DNA of 64,000 bases from Yersinia bercovieri ATCC 43970 (GTDB lineage Bacteria; Pseudomonadota; Gammaproteobacteria; Enterobacterales; Enterobacteriaceae), in assembly GCF_013282745.1 (NCBI RefSeq), contig NZ_CP054044.1, positions 1,674,001 through 1,738,000 on the forward strand, read 5' to 3'. The stretch's first letter is position 1. Each line of letters starts with the position of its first letter. Below are positions 54,482 to 64,000 of the stretch, piece by piece. Position numbers and translations under genes: made by a program. The notes beneath the pieces are model-generated. The model was not told where the DNA came from and ran no database searches. It was given only the letters and a program-made list of their open reading frames with translations.

Positions 54482-56440
54482 TTACGACGGTGTTTGCATT
54501 GATTGTTTTTCTTCCAGTAATTTGTCCACAACACCCGGATCGGCCAGCGTAGAGGTATCCCCTAAGTTGCTGGTATCCCCCGCCGCAATTTTACGCAGAA
54601 TTCGACGCATAATTTTGCCTGAGCGGGTTTTTGGCAGCGAATCGGTCCAGTGCAGAATATCTGGTGTGGCGATCGGGCCAATCTCTTTGCGCACCCAGTT
54701 ACGAACCTCGGTATAGAGCTCTGGTGTTGGCTCTTCACCATGATTCAATGTGATGTAGGCGTAGATAGCCTGCCCTTTAATGCTGTGCGGAACCCCAACA
54801 ACCGCTGCTTCGGCAATTTTGGGGTGAGCGACTAAGGCTGATTCAATCTCGGCAGTACCTAAGCGGTGGCCTGAAACGTTCAACACATCATCGACTCGGC
54901 CGGTTATCCAGTAGTAGCCATCTTCGTCACGGCGGGCGCCATCACCACTGAAATACATGCCTTTAAAGGTGGAGAAGTAGGTTTGTTCGAAACGATCATG
55001 ATCGCCAAACAGTGTTCTGGCCTGACCCGGCCAAGAGTCAGTAATGACCAGATTACCTTCTGCCGACCCCTCCAGCGGATTGCCCAGATTGTCGACAATC
55101 GCGGGTTGTACGCCAAAGAATGGGCGAGTCGCAGAACCGGCTTTCAACTCAGTCGCTCCCGGTAGCGGGGTTATCATGAAGCCGCCGGTTTCCGTTTGCC
55201 ACCAGGTGTCGACAATCGGACATTTGCTATTGCCGATCTTGTTGTAGTACCACTCCCAAGCTTCTGGGTTGATGGGTTCACCTACCGAACCCATGATGCG
55301 CAATGAATCGCGCTTGGTTCCTTCGATGGCCTTATCACCCTCGGCCATTAGGGCGCGGATCGCGGTTGGGGCGGTATACAGAATATTAACCTGATGTTTA
55401 TCGATAACCTGACCCAAGCGATTGACGCCCGGATAGTTCGGCACACCTTCAAACATCAGTGTAATTGCACCGCAAGCCAGTGGGCCGTAGAGCAGATAAC
55501 TGTGGCCGGTAACCCAGCCGACGTCGGCGGTACACCAGTAGATGTCGCCGGGGTGGTAATCGAAAACATACTTAAAGGTCAGCGCGGCATAGACCAGATA
55601 GCCGCCAGTGGTATGTAACACCCCTTTCGGTTTGCCCGTGGAGCCGGAGGTATAAAGGATAAACAGCGGGTCTTCCGCATTCATCTCCTCTGCTGGGCAG
55701 TCGGCGGAGGCCTCTTTAATCAGGTCATGCCACCACAAGTCGCGCCCATCTTGCCAATAGCTGGCATTACCGGTGCGCTGGAATACGACCACATTTTTGA
55801 TACTGGTGATAGCTGGGTTTTTCAGCGCCTCATCGACATTTTTTTTCAGTGGAATGGCGCGACCAGCACGGATGCCCTCGTCGGCAGTAATCACCAATTT
55901 TGAGTTAGAGTCGATGATGCGGCCTGCAACAGCATCTGGTGAGAATCCACCAAAAATAACAGAGTGAACCGCGCCAATACGTGCGCAGGCCAGCATGGCA
56001 ACAGCGGCTTCTGGCACCATAGGCATATAGATAGCAACCACATCACCTTTTTTGATACCCAGTGTTTTCAGCACATTGGCAAACTGGCAGACATCATGAT
56101 GAAGTTGCTTATAGGTGACGGTTTTTGACTGGTTAGGGTCATCACCCTCCCAGATAATCGCGGTTTGATCGCCACGTTCAGCCAAATGGCGGTCAAGGCA
56201 GTTGGCGGCAAGATTCAGCGTACCATCTTCGAACCAGCGGATGCTCACATGGCCGGGATCAAAGGAGGTATTTTTTACTGTGGTATACGGCTTAATCCAA
56301 TCAATAATCTTGCCATGTTCACCCCAGAATTGATCCGGGTTCTGCACTGATTGTTGATAGTATTGATGATATTGTTCTGGGCTTATCAGGGCATGCGCTG
56401 CAATTGCAGTTGGAATAGGGTGTTTATGTATTTGGCTCAT
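54482..56440 (-). CDS. acs: Acetyl-CoA synthetase
   Basis: High-affinity AMP-forming activation of acetate. 652 residues, the E. coli length, from ATG 56440 ([13 protein letters not shown]) with AAGGAGAA upstream. Adenylation motifs [12 protein letters not shown] and WWQTETGG and the C-terminal [11 protein letters not shown], whose lysine is the acetylation target controlling activity, are present. First gene of acs-yjcH-actP, reading away from a 918-base gap. Confidence 0.97.
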   Translation of the reverse strand: MSQIHKHPIPTAIAAHALISPEQYHQYYQQSVQNPDQFWGEHGKIIDWIKPYTTVKNTSFDPGHVSIRWFEDGTLNLAANCLDRHLAERGDQTAIIWEGDDPNQSKTVTYKQLHHDVCQFANVLKTLGIKKGDVVAIYMPMVPEAAVAMLACARIGAVHSVIFGGFSPDAVAGRIIDSNSKLVITADEGIRAGRAIPLKKNVDEALKNPAITSIKNVVVFQRTGNASYWQDGRDLWWHDLIKEASADCPAEEMNAEDPLFILYTSGSTGKPKGVLHTTGGYLVYAALTFKYVFDYHPGDIYWCTADVGWVTGHSYLLYGPLACGAITLMFEGVPNYPGVNRLGQVIDKHQVNILYTAPTAIRALMAEGDKAIEGTKRDSLRIMGSVGEPINPEAWEWYYNKIGNSKCPIVDTWWQTETGGFMITPLPGATELKAGSATRPFFGVQPAIVDNLGNPLEGSAEGNLVITDSWPGQARTLFGDHDRFEQTYFSTFKGMYFSGDGARRDEDGYYWITGRVDDVLNVSGHRLGTAEIESALVAHPKIAEAAVVGVPHSIKGQAIYAYITLNHGEEPTPELYTEVRNWVRKEIGPIATPDILHWTDSLPKTRSGKIMRRILRKIAAGDTSNLGDTSTLADPGVVDKLLEEKQSMQTPS

Positions 56441-57358
56441 AATAGTTCTCCTTGAGATTGTTAATAATATGTCAATCAAAAGTTAATTATAGTGCGAAGG
56501 AACGTTTTGTTTCTTTTTTGGGCGACAGATCACGCATAAAGGATGTTGATTTAGAGACTTACTTAACGTGCTGCGTGGTGAATCGATATCTTAATGATAG
56601 GAGAAGGAATTTGAGGCCATGCAATAAAGGAAAGAAATGTGCTAATCAGCTCATTTTTGCTGTGAAAGGGAGATATTTAAGCGCATGTATCATCTCGAGC
56701 ACTAACGTAGCGTGATTAATGCAATTCAATGCAACTGGTTAACCAAAAAACAGAAATTAAATTTACAATAGCAGTATCATACTATTTTAATATCGGATGG
56801 TAATTAAAGTGAGATATATATTCCAGAGAGAGATATAGGAATTAAAATAAATAAGTGAATAGCATAGGTATGCATTTTTATATTTTCCTATTTTAGATCA
56901 ATTTCAGTCTATGCTTTGAAAAAAAACAGGGATCTAGTTGTAGAATATCTAAAATGAGCGGAGACTTGTGGTAGTTGAATTTAACATGAAAGAAACACAA
57001 TGCATCAAAAAATAGAACACGAATAGGATTTTTCTTGTTATTTAATTTAGTTTGTTTTTTATACTGATGCACCAAGCTATTATTTGCTATCAAGCTGTTT
57101 TACTTTTTTAATAACAATTGTTTACTACATCTTGACCGTTTTTTGTGCTGAGATTATATCTCGACGCGATGTCGGCTTGGTGTAAACAAGGCTTGCAGAA
57201 GCGTGCCCAAAAATGATACTGATTTATAACGTGGACGGCTGGCGGGAGGCCGTACCATAAGCTCCATCAACTATAGCCCCGTATTTAATGATTAAGTATT
57301 CCATTTGAAATGCTTGGTAACTTGCATTTCATGGCATGCTTTGAGGGATTTTTAGGGT
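56441..57358 (+). other. Long AT-rich intergenic region between acs and gltP
   Basis: 918 bases without a convincing gene; the small open frames here have atypical composition and no ribosome sites. In E. coli the nrfABCDEFG nitrite reductase genes occupy this interval; I saw no residue of them. Promoters for divergent acs and gltP must lie here. A visibly GC-richer patch at about 57130-57280 contains the dyad GAGATTATATCTC (57150-57162) and the hairpin ACGGC ... GCCGT (57235-57253), and could be a small RNA or leader, but this is not established. Confidence 0.6.
57306..57331 (+). promoter_or_regulatory. Inverted repeat upstream of gltP
   Basis: TGAAATGC (57306-57313) and GCATTTCA (57324-57331) are perfect eight-base arms with a ten-base spacer, ending 27 bases before the gltP ATG. 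It may be an operator or a leader hairpin. No known consensus is recognised. Confidence 0.45.
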
Positions 57359-58675
57359 ATGAAAAGTGTAAAAATAGGTCTGGCCTGGCAAATACTCATT
57401 GCGTTGGTATTAGGTATTTTGGTTGGTGCGATTCTACATAATCAAATTGAATCCAGAGAGTGGTTAGTTAGTAACGTTTTAAGTCCGGCGGGCGATATAT
57501 TTATCCGCTTAATTAAAATGATTGTTGTCCCCATTGTTATTTCAACCCTGATCGTAGGGATTGCCGGTGTGGGTGATGCAAAGAAACTCGGGCGCATTGG
57601 CCTGAAAACCATCATCTATTTTGAAGTTATTACGACTGTCGCTATTATTGTCGGGATCACCTTAGCGAATGTGTTCCAGCCGGGGCATGGCATTGATATG
57701 TCGGCACTGACAGTAGTGGATATCTCTCAGTACGAAAAAACCACGGAACAAGTACAAAGTGGTAGTCACAGTCTGGTGAGCACTATTTTGTCGCTGATCC
57801 CAGCGAACGTCTTTGCTTCCATGGCGAAAGGCGATATGTTGCCGATTATTTTCTTCTCAGTATTGTTTGGTTTAGGGCTATCTTCATTACCAAAAGAGAC
57901 CAAAGAACCACTGTTGAATGTGTTTAAAGCTGTTTCAGAAAGCATGTTCAAAGTCACACACATGATAATGCGCTATGCGCCTATCGGGGTATTTGGCTTG
58001 ATCTCGGTGACTGTAGCCAATTTTGGTTTTGCCTCACTCATTCCTCTCGCCAAGTTGGTTATTCTGGTTTACGCCGCTATTCTCTTCTTTGCTTTAGTGG
58101 TACTGGGCACCGTGGCAAGATTGTGTAAATTGCGTATTTGGATCTTAATTCGCATTCTTAAAGATGAGCTGATTCTAGCCTATTCTACCGCCAGCTCTGA
58201 AACCGTGTTGCCGCGAATTATTGAGAAAATGGAAGCCTATGGCGCACCTAAATCCATCACCAGTTTTGTGGTGCCGACAGGTTATTCATTTAACCTCGAT
58301 GGTTCTACGCTATACCAAAGTATTGCCGCCATCTTTATTGCCCAGTTATATGGTATTGAACTCTCCATCGGGCAAGAAATTATTTTGGTACTGACCTTAA
58401 TGGTGACGTCAAAAGGCATTGCCGGTGTCCCTGGCGTATCTTTTGTTGTCTTACTGGCAACATTAGGCAGCGTGGGGATCCCATTGGAAGGTTTGGCCTT
58501 TATTGCCGGTGTGGACCGTATTTTGGATATGGCTCGAACGGCGCTGAACGTGGTGGGTAATGCGTTAGCGGTACTGGTTATTGCCAAGTGGGAACACCAG
58601 TTTGACCATAAGAAAGCCAAGGCATATGAAAAAGCGCTATTTGCACCGAAGCAGACACCTGTTAGCCAAGGTTAA
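57359..58675 (+). CDS. gltP: GltP, proton/glutamate-aspartate symporter
   Basis: 438 residues (E. coli 437) of the DAACS/EAAT family with eight membrane helices and two re-entrant loops. Signature parts are STASSETVLPRI (first hairpin), VPTGYSFNLDGSTLYQSIAA and SKGIAGVPGVSFVVLLATLG (second hairpin), then DRILDMARTALNVVGNALA with substrate and ion-binding Asp, Arg and Asn. The ribosome site AGGG is rather close to the ATG. Downstream is a terminator facing the two-component genes. Confidence 0.96.
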   Translation: MKSVKIGLAWQILIALVLGILVGAILHNQIESREWLVSNVLSPAGDIFIRLIKMIVVPIVISTLIVGIAGVGDAKKLGRIGLKTIIYFEVITTVAIIVGITLANVFQPGHGIDMSALTVVDISQYEKTTEQVQSGSHSLVSTILSLIPANVFASMAKGDMLPIIFFSVLFGLGLSSLPKETKEPLLNVFKAVSESMFKVTHMIMRYAPIGVFGLISVTVANFGFASLIPLAKLVILVYAAILFFALVVLGTVARLCKLRIWILIRILKDELILAYSTASSETVLPRIIEKMEAYGAPKSITSFVVPTGYSFNLDGSTLYQSIAAIFIAQLYGIELSIGQEIILVLTLMVTSKGIAGVPGVSFVVLLATLGSVGIPLEGLAFIAGVDRILDMARTALNVVGNALAVLVIAKWEHQFDHKKAKAYEKALFAPKQTPVSQG

Positions 58676-58744
58676 TATCAGGCGTGCATCAGTTAACGAA
58701 TCATTGGTTCATTAAGTTTCGCACGATGCTGCTCGGCAACGACC

Positions 58745-58788
58745 CCCCCTACCAGAGTAATGCTGATAGGGGGTAATTGTTTTTTGCC
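58745..58788 (+). terminator. Terminator behind gltP
   Basis: CCCCCTA (58745-58751) pairs with TAGGGGG (58767-58773), CAG/CTG extends the stem, and TAATTGTTTTTT follows. On the minus strand no comparable T run exists, so it mainly ends gltP transcripts. Confidence 0.85.
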
Positions 58789-58818
58789 ATCTATATTGCA
58801 CTCGTTAAGTTGCCGTAA

Positions 58819-59451
58819 TTATACATTTAATCCTAAACGATATGACCAATGAATAAGCTCGGCTACTTTGTGCACATCCAGTTTTTTCATCATATTAAGC
58901 CGATGAGTCTCAACTGTTTTTTGGCTGATCGAAAGTCGGTCCGCAATAATACGATTACAGGCACCTTCGGTAATTAGTTTTAGAATTTGCCGTTCTCGTG
59001 GCGTGAGAATGGGTTGGTTGTTCTCGGTATCTTGCGACAGTTTACTCACCAACTCGCTATTTAGCGCAGGATCAATATAGCGCTTCCCCGCTGACACTGT
59101 TTGAATCGCAGCCATTAGAATCTGCTGCGAGCTTTTCTTTAAAACATAACCTAGCGCTCCACTGCTTAATGTTCTGCTGGCGTAATGCTCCTCATGACGT
59201 GCTGTTAGTGCCAAAATCTTCATGGTTGGCCAGCGGCGAAGAAGCTGAATAATTACATCAAGACCATCCATACCGGGTAGACCTAAATCAATAATTGCCA
59301 TATCTGGCTCAGCCTGACGACATAAATTATAGACGTCTAGCCCATTTTCCGCCTGACCGACAATATGATAGCGCGGATAAGCCGCGAGCATATTTTTAAT
59401 CCCATTAATAATCAGTTCATGATCGTCGACGATCAGTAATTTCGTTTTCAT
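58819..59451 (-). CDS. SsrB-like response regulator (NarL/FixJ family)
   Basis: 210 residues: receiver domain with acidic pair Asp9/Asp10, phosphoacceptor Asp55 in IIDLGLPGMDG and Lys in VLKKSS, then a LuxR-type helix-turn-helix (LTPRERQILKLITEGACNRI, LSISQKTVETHRLNMMKKL). It lies 47 bases behind the hybrid kinase gene and next to type III secretion genes, the same order as ssrB-ssrA beside ssaB in Salmonella SPI-2. It is therefore the likely activator of this secretion locus; direct targets are inferred. Confidence 0.85.
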   Translation of the reverse strand: MKTKLLIVDDHELIINGIKNMLAAYPRYHIVGQAENGLDVYNLCRQAEPDMAIIDLGLPGMDGLDVIIQLLRRWPTMKILALTARHEEHYASRTLSSGALGYVLKKSSQQILMAAIQTVSAGKRYIDPALNSELVSKLSQDTENNQPILTPRERQILKLITEGACNRIIADRLSISQKTVETHRLNMMKKLDVHKVAELIHWSYRLGLNV

Positions 59452-59498
59452 AAAGTCCTTCCTTTTACCTGATGATTGAAATGGAGTCGTAGGAACTC

Positions 59499-62285
59499 CT
59501 AAGCTAATAACGAATGAATTATCTCGTCCAGGCGAGTGAGATCTTGCTGTGTAATGGTCTCCTTGGCTTCAATGGCTATTTCCAGTTGAATGGCTGCATT
59601 TTGTAATTCAATAAGCCCCGCTTGACCGGCGCAGCCTTTTAGCGTGTGGATGATGTGCGATAAGCTGGGAATATGAGTGAGAGATTCGCTTGCCTGCTGC
59701 ACCAGCACTTTTAGCGACTGAGATAATTTCAGACGAAGCAAGTTATCATCCACATTTAATAACGGTCTGGGGATTGAGATGTGTGGGGAGAGAGTGATAT
59801 CGCGCTCAAGTTGAAATTGTGCTGCCAGATCGAGCACTTCTGCCAATTGGCAAATAGTGATCGGTTTAGAGAGATAGTGGTTCATCCCCGCTTGATAGGC
59901 CTTTATTTTTTCGTCAGGGTTAGTATTGGCACTCAGTGCCGTTATCATGCAGCGATTATCACGATTAATTATATCCTCACGCCAACAGCGGGTGGTTGTC
60001 AGTCCATCCATACCCGGCATACGAATATCCATTAATACCAGATCAAAACGTTGAGTTTGACCAAGATGCAGTGCCACCTCACCACTCTCGGCCAATGTGA
60101 CTTGGTGCCCCAACTGCCGGAGCATCATACCGGTAATATCACGATTCGTTTCTGCATCATCGACCAGCAATATAGACATATGCCAAGGTTGCAGTGGAAG
60201 TTTTTGCTGTATCTCATGCACAGATAATTCGGGAGAATTCTGGTCGCTCAGGTACTTTTCTACTTTGGTATATAAGCGGCCTGGTAGATAGTTCAGCTCT
60301 TTATCAGTAAATGGCCCCGACGGCGAGAGTAAAGACTCATTATTTTCTGGTAAGCAGGTAATACCCCAGGCAGATAATTGCGGGTGTAATGACGACGGTG
60401 CGCATAATTCGCCTTTAAAAGGCTTGGCTGGGGTTATCCCCTGATACGGCAAACTTAATGTGAAACGGCTACCCTGACCTAATTGACTGAACAGCGTAAT
60501 TTCCCCCCCCATCATTCTTGCCAGATTATCTGCAATTGTTAGCCCTAAACCAGTGCCATGCCGATGGTCACACGTTTGGACAAAGGGGCTGAATATCGCC
60601 TGCTGATGCTGTATATCAATGCCACAGCCAGTATCTTCAACAGTGAAACAGAGATGTTTGTCTTGACGTTCGATATTAAGACTAATATGACCCTGTTGAG
60701 TAAATTTAATGGCATTGCCCAATAAATTAATCAGAATCTGTTTTAATCGTTGGCTGTCTAATTCAAGTGATAGAGGGACGTCTGAGCTGACATAAGTAGA
60801 GAGAATCACTGATTGACTCAATACTTGGCTATGAACCGCCAGCATGGCCTGATCTAATAGAGGTAATAGCGCCGTTTTCTCCTGAGATAACGTCATTTGA
60901 CCCGACTCAATGCGAGAGAAATCCAAGAGATTATTGATTATTGCCAATAGCGATTGTGAACACTGGCGAGCTGTCTCCGCCAACTGATATTGTTCAGTGG
61001 TTAGAGTCGTATTTTGCAATAATTCAACCGCGCCTAAAGCCCCATTTAGGGGGGTGCGAATTTCATGACTAATAGTGGTCAGATGCATGCGCTTGCGGCG
61101 GTTAGCTTGCTCGGCAGCCTGCTTTGATTTTGCCAGCGCCAGGGTGCGTTTCTTGACTTTCATTTCCAGTGTGTCGTATTGCTCATTCAGTGCATCTAGT
61201 AAGTGATTGTAAGCACAGGCAATTTGTCCTAACTCATCCATGCGCTTAACGGGCAAACGCGGCTCCATAGTTTTTGGGCCCGTGGCCGCCATAATATTAA
61301 CGAAGTTCCAGAGGGGAATTGCCAGGTAATAACGCAGCAATAATGAAAGCACTAGCGTGAGTAACAGCAAAATAGCGAAGGCAAAGGGCAGTTGATGTAA
61401 GGCGGGCTTGGCCGCTTCCCAGGCAAAACCGACTCTGGGATATATCACTAATTGTTGCCAACCAGGGCCTTTTAACTGCGTTCTCAAGACTAAATAATCT
61501 GACGTCTGCTGCCAGCCATCATGTAACTGAATATTTTTTAGCTGGCGAACAATGTCATGTAATTGACTTAACGGTATATTCTGTTGGGATATTGGTAATA
61601 ACTCGCCATTTTTATCCAGCCATATATTAATGTCCCGTTGTCCTATTGGTTGATTATCAGTGAATAATTCATTTAGTTTTAATGAAAAACCGGCTAATGA
61701 GCCTTTTTGATCACATGCGGCCACAGAAACATGCCAGCCATTTTGCGCAGAATAAGTCGGCATACCCCAGAAAATATTGTCGTGACTCGGGAATATTGGC
61801 AGTAGAAGCAACTCCTTCCGTCGCTGACTCAAATAATTAATGGATACAGATTGTGGTCGGAATAGGGTGATTCCATTTTTGCTATTAATGGTAAAACTGT
61901 CGAGATAATAGGTTTGACCGGAATTGCCGTAAGCTTGAGTGATGGGGTAATTATGCCTGGATTGGATAACACTACAGTTCCCTGAGCTAAAAGGGACGCT
62001 GTTATCTGTATCACTCTCTAAGTGGGGAATCGGGAGCCGCCAGATCGACTGATAGCTTATCTGGTGGTTGATTAACGATGCGGCATCACGTTCAGCCCCT
62101 TCAAATTGGTAATTGCTTAAATCTGCACGTAATGACGCCATATGTGTTAATTCATTCACCAGTCGTTGACGTGTATCCTCATATGAAAAAAATGCCGTAG
62201 CCGAAATCGAGATTAACCAAATGGCCATTAATGTGATGCCCAGTATGAGTGTCAATCGAGTGACGAGTGATGATGAATTGTCCAT
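59499..62285 (-). CDS. SsrA-like tripartite hybrid sensor kinase
   Basis: 928 residues. Membrane helix near residues 10-32, a periplasmic sensor of about 265 residues, second helix near 298-320, HAMP-like linker with coiled coil, then HisKA (SHEIRTPLNG, His407 by codon count), ATPase domain (LLGNAIKFT, DTGCGI, GTGLGL), receiver (MDIRMPGMDG, Asp753) and a C-terminal HPt domain (HTLKG, His880). The full His-Asp-His relay feeds the neighbouring regulator. Domain order and position match SsrA of Salmonella SPI-2. It is divergent from the secretion genes across a 201-base gap. The sensed signal is unknown. Confidence 0.88.
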   Translation of the reverse strand: MDNSSSLVTRLTLILGITLMAIWLISISATAFFSYEDTRQRLVNELTHMASLRADLSNYQFEGAERDAASLINHQISYQSIWRLPIPHLESDTDNSVPFSSGNCSVIQSRHNYPITQAYGNSGQTYYLDSFTINSKNGITLFRPQSVSINYLSQRRKELLLLPIFPSHDNIFWGMPTYSAQNGWHVSVAACDQKGSLAGFSLKLNELFTDNQPIGQRDINIWLDKNGELLPISQQNIPLSQLHDIVRQLKNIQLHDGWQQTSDYLVLRTQLKGPGWQQLVIYPRVGFAWEAAKPALHQLPFAFAILLLLTLVLSLLLRYYLAIPLWNFVNIMAATGPKTMEPRLPVKRMDELGQIACAYNHLLDALNEQYDTLEMKVKKRTLALAKSKQAAEQANRRKRMHLTTISHEIRTPLNGALGAVELLQNTTLTTEQYQLAETARQCSQSLLAIINNLLDFSRIESGQMTLSQEKTALLPLLDQAMLAVHSQVLSQSVILSTYVSSDVPLSLELDSQRLKQILINLLGNAIKFTQQGHISLNIERQDKHLCFTVEDTGCGIDIQHQQAIFSPFVQTCDHRHGTGLGLTIADNLARMMGGEITLFSQLGQGSRFTLSLPYQGITPAKPFKGELCAPSSLHPQLSAWGITCLPENNESLLSPSGPFTDKELNYLPGRLYTKVEKYLSDQNSPELSVHEIQQKLPLQPWHMSILLVDDAETNRDITGMMLRQLGHQVTLAESGEVALHLGQTQRFDLVLMDIRMPGMDGLTTTRCWREDIINRDNRCMITALSANTNPDEKIKAYQAGMNHYLSKPITICQLAEVLDLAAQFQLERDITLSPHISIPRPLLNVDDNLLRLKLSQSLKVLVQQASESLTHIPSLSHIIHTLKGCAGQAGLIELQNAAIQLEIAIEAKETITQQDLTRLDEIIHSLLA

Positions 62286-62486
62286 GATGATGTATTGCCC
62301 ATAAAGTCACCTAACTGTTTTTTTTAGTACGCCACAGTCAAAATTTGATATCAAGAATTACACTGAATTCATCATTCCTCGTTATGGATTCATTTAATTA
62401 TAAAAATGAAATTCAGGTTTTCGCCTTGTGGCGAATAGTGATATACAGCGGATAATAGAACTGTAGTAATGCAGGAGTTATTGTCG

Positions 62487-62906
62487 ATGCTGGAAATTTT
62501 TAAAGTGCAGCCTTTAATTAATGATATCAACTTATCAGATATTAATATTATTCACTTTACCTTAAGAGGCATTCCATTTAAGGCAATGGATTATAAGCAC
62601 TCAATTTGTATTGGTGTTTTTTTTATAGACAGAAAAATGATATCTGATGCGACTATTCGATATATCACCCTTATGTTGGTATCTCTTGAGGAGCTGCAAG
62701 ACTTTGCCTTGCAGCTTAGTGATGGTTATTGGTGGCTATGGGGCCGATATACTGCCGATGAACGCGGCACCCTTGATGAGAAACATCAGGCGCTATCGAT
62801 AAAGTTAGAACAAATACATTCAATTATTCAGCATCTTAACTCTTTGGTTACCAAAGTTAACTCACCCAAAACAGATGTTTCATTGAAACCGATAAGAAAA
62901 ATATGA
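62487..62906 (+). CDS. SsaB/SpiC-like type III secretion protein
   Basis: 139 residues. The segment IRYITLMLVSLEELQDFALQ and following LSDGYWWLWGRYTAD can be aligned with the Salmonella SsaB (SpiC) core (AYVTLLLAAHPDVHDYAIQL, then GGWLNGYYT). SsaB is part of the gatekeeper complex that orders export of translocators before effectors. I set the start at ATG 62487, nine bases behind AGGAG; an ATG at 62469 contains that site in its own codons. It is the first gene of the divergent secretion operon, ten bases before the secretin gene. Confidence 0.7.
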   Translation: MLEIFKVQPLINDINLSDINIIHFTLRGIPFKAMDYKHSICIGVFFIDRKMISDATIRYITLMLVSLEELQDFALQLSDGYWWLWGRYTADERGTLDEKHQALSIKLEQIHSIIQHLNSLVTKVNSPKTDVSLKPIRKI

Positions 62907-62916
62907 GGGTGAATTT

Positions 62917-64000
62917 ATGAAAAGAGTGGCAGGTTCAATATTACTTTTGTTCGCGTCACTGGCCCAGGGGCAAGAGATCCCTTGGCAAGGTGAGTCTTTC
63001 TTTATTTATAGCCGGAGTATTGCCGTTTCTGACCTACTAAAAGATTTAGGGATAAATTATGGTATTCCGGTAGTGGTTAGCCCGGAAATAAGTGAACACT
63101 TTAGTGGGAAAATCCGTGATAAAACTCCAGCGGAGATACTGTCTGAGCTAGCCGGGTTGTATAACATTACCTGGTACTACGACGGAGACATTCTCTATTT
63201 TTACAAAGCCCAGTCCATTCGACGGGAATTTATATCGCCCGATGGGTTATCGACCAGCACGCTGATAAAATATCTACAAAGTAGTGGTGTTCCGGCGGCT
63301 AAAAATTGTGTTGTCAAAGCGGTTTCTCGCCTTGGTGCCATTGAAGTGACGGGGGTTCCTATCTGTATTGAGCGCGTGACCACATTGAGCAGAATGCTTT
63401 CTGCACAAATTCGCAGTCAAAATGAAAATAAAGAAACGGTGTCCGTCTTCCAACTAAAATATGCCTCTGCGGCGGACTCAAGTTATCAGTATCGTGATCA
63501 ACAAGTTAAATTACCGGGCTTGGTCAGTGTGTTACGGGAAATGACGATGGCCAATAATTTGCCGCTGGTGGGTGGAAAAGGACAAACAAATTCGCCGATC
63601 AGCACCCCACTCTTCTCAGCAGATCCTCGGCAAAATTCCATTATTGTTCGAGATCGTCAGGTCAATATGCCGATCTACCGCAGCTTAATTGCACAGTTGG
63701 ATCAGCGCCCAATTCAAATAGAGATCTCGGTGACCATTATTGATGTTGATGCCGGGGATATCAGCCAACTGGGTATTGACTGGTCAGCGTCTACGTCTAT
63801 TGGCGGGGCAGGAATTTCATTTAATAGTGGATCGGGGAGTAGTGGCACGGGCAAAAATAGTGCTGATGGATTCTCTACTGTTATTGGTGATACTAGTAAC
63901 TTTATGGTGCGCCTGAATGCCTTACAAAAAAACTCCCGTGCCAGAGTTTTATCACAGCCTTCGGTGGTGACCCTGAATAATATTCAAGCGGTTTTAGATA
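62917..64000 (+). CDS. Type III secretion outer-membrane secretin, SsaC/SpiA-like (partial, cut by window end)
   Basis: Open from ATG 62917 to the window end, about 361 codons; GAGGG precedes the start. Signal peptide KRVAGSILLLFASLAQG, then N-terminal secretin domains N0/N1 (IPWQGESFFIYSRSIAVSDL, SGKIRDKTPAEILSELAGLY), N3 (QNSIIVRDRQVNMPIYRSLI, LDQRPIQIEISVTIIDVDAG) and the beginning of the beta-barrel domain (ARVLSQPSVVTLNNIQAV). This is the EscC/YscC/InvG superfamily. Relatives are about 500 residues, so roughly a quarter is missing beyond 64000. It builds the ring through which the needle passes; the other apparatus genes should follow. Confidence 0.88.
   Translation, partial: MKRVAGSILLLFASLAQGQEIPWQGESFFIYSRSIAVSDLLKDLGINYGIPVVVSPEISEHFSGKIRDKTPAEILSELAGLYNITWYYDGDILYFYKAQSIRREFISPDGLSTSTLIKYLQSSGVPAAKNCVVKAVSRLGAIEVTGVPICIERVTTLSRMLSAQIRSQNENKETVSVFQLKYASAADSSYQYRDQQVKLPGLVSVLREMTMANNLPLVGGKGQTNSPISTPLFSADPRQNSIIVRDRQVNMPIYRSLIAQLDQRPIQIEISVTIIDVDAGDISQLGIDWSASTSIGGAGISFNSGSGSSGTGKNSADGFSTVIGDTSNFMVRLNALQKNSRARVLSQPSVVTLNNIQAVLD

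Noticed and set aside
56452..57093. Small open frames of 87 and 66 codons in the acs-gltP interval
   Set aside because: No ribosome-binding site, biased composition following the AT-rich background, no recognisable motif; one also overlaps the acs upstream region.

Overview
The window reads as chromosomal DNA of a Yersinia species (Enterobacterales, Yersiniaceae). The reasons are a Yersinia-like 16S rRNA, proteins close to E. coli and Y. pestis orthologues along the whole yigM-metR-metE ... trkH-hemG segment, hemB lying between tatD and rfaH, an ERIC element, and a 140-166 bp palindromic intergenic repeat present three times that resembles the miniature insertions described for yersiniae. I cannot fix the species from the sequence alone.

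Layout. 1-2.0 kb: end of a branched-chain amino acid ABC operon (livM partial, livG, livF). 2.0-8.7 kb, minus strand: an AT-rich accessory operon for alpha-type (CS1/CFA-I-like) chaperone-usher fimbriae, with two pilins, an usher, two chaperones, a minor subunit and a putative tip adhesin; an internal terminator follows the first pilin gene. 9.0-14.2 kb: the phosphate-starvation glycerol-3-phosphate operon ugpBAECQ behind tandem Pho-box-like sites, closed by an ERIC element that supplies the ugpQ stop codon. 14.4-25.4 kb: AEC transporter, biotin transporter yigM, metR/metE, dienelactone hydrolase ysgA, udp (deoP2-like CRP sites), a tyrosine phosphatase, a short CstA-type transporter and a DedA protein. 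25.6-30.3 kb: rmuC and the ubiquinone genes ubiE-ubiJ-ubiB. 30.4-34.0 kb: tatABC, tatD, hemB. 34.1-40.7 kb: rfaH (minus), ubiD, fre, then fadBA (minus) with a FadR palindrome. 41.0-44.9 kb: pepQ-yigZ-trkH-hemG.

45.0-50.7 kb is a complete rRNA operon (P1/P2, boxA, 16S, tRNA-Glu, 23S, 5S, terminator). Gene order follows E. coli up to hemG-rrn and then changes: a secreted alpha/beta hydrolase, the acetate genes acs-yjcH-actP (minus) and gltP. In E. coli acs and gltP flank nrfA-G; here only a 918 bp AT-rich gap separates them. The window ends (58.8-64 kb) in the left edge of a SPI-2-like type III secretion locus: an SsrB-like regulator and SsrA-like hybrid kinase, divergent from an SsaB/SpiC-like gene and an SsaC/SpiA-like secretin cut by the window end.

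The most interesting non-coding signal is the palindromic repeat family. All three copies lie just behind gene ends beside terminators. The 166 bp copy between the hydrolase gene and actP is flanked by a perfect 15 bp direct duplication that is itself a terminator stem, so its insertion appears to have turned one terminator into two. I found no strong evidence of a wholly new protein system; the fimbrial operon and the T3SS edge are the main accessory loci.
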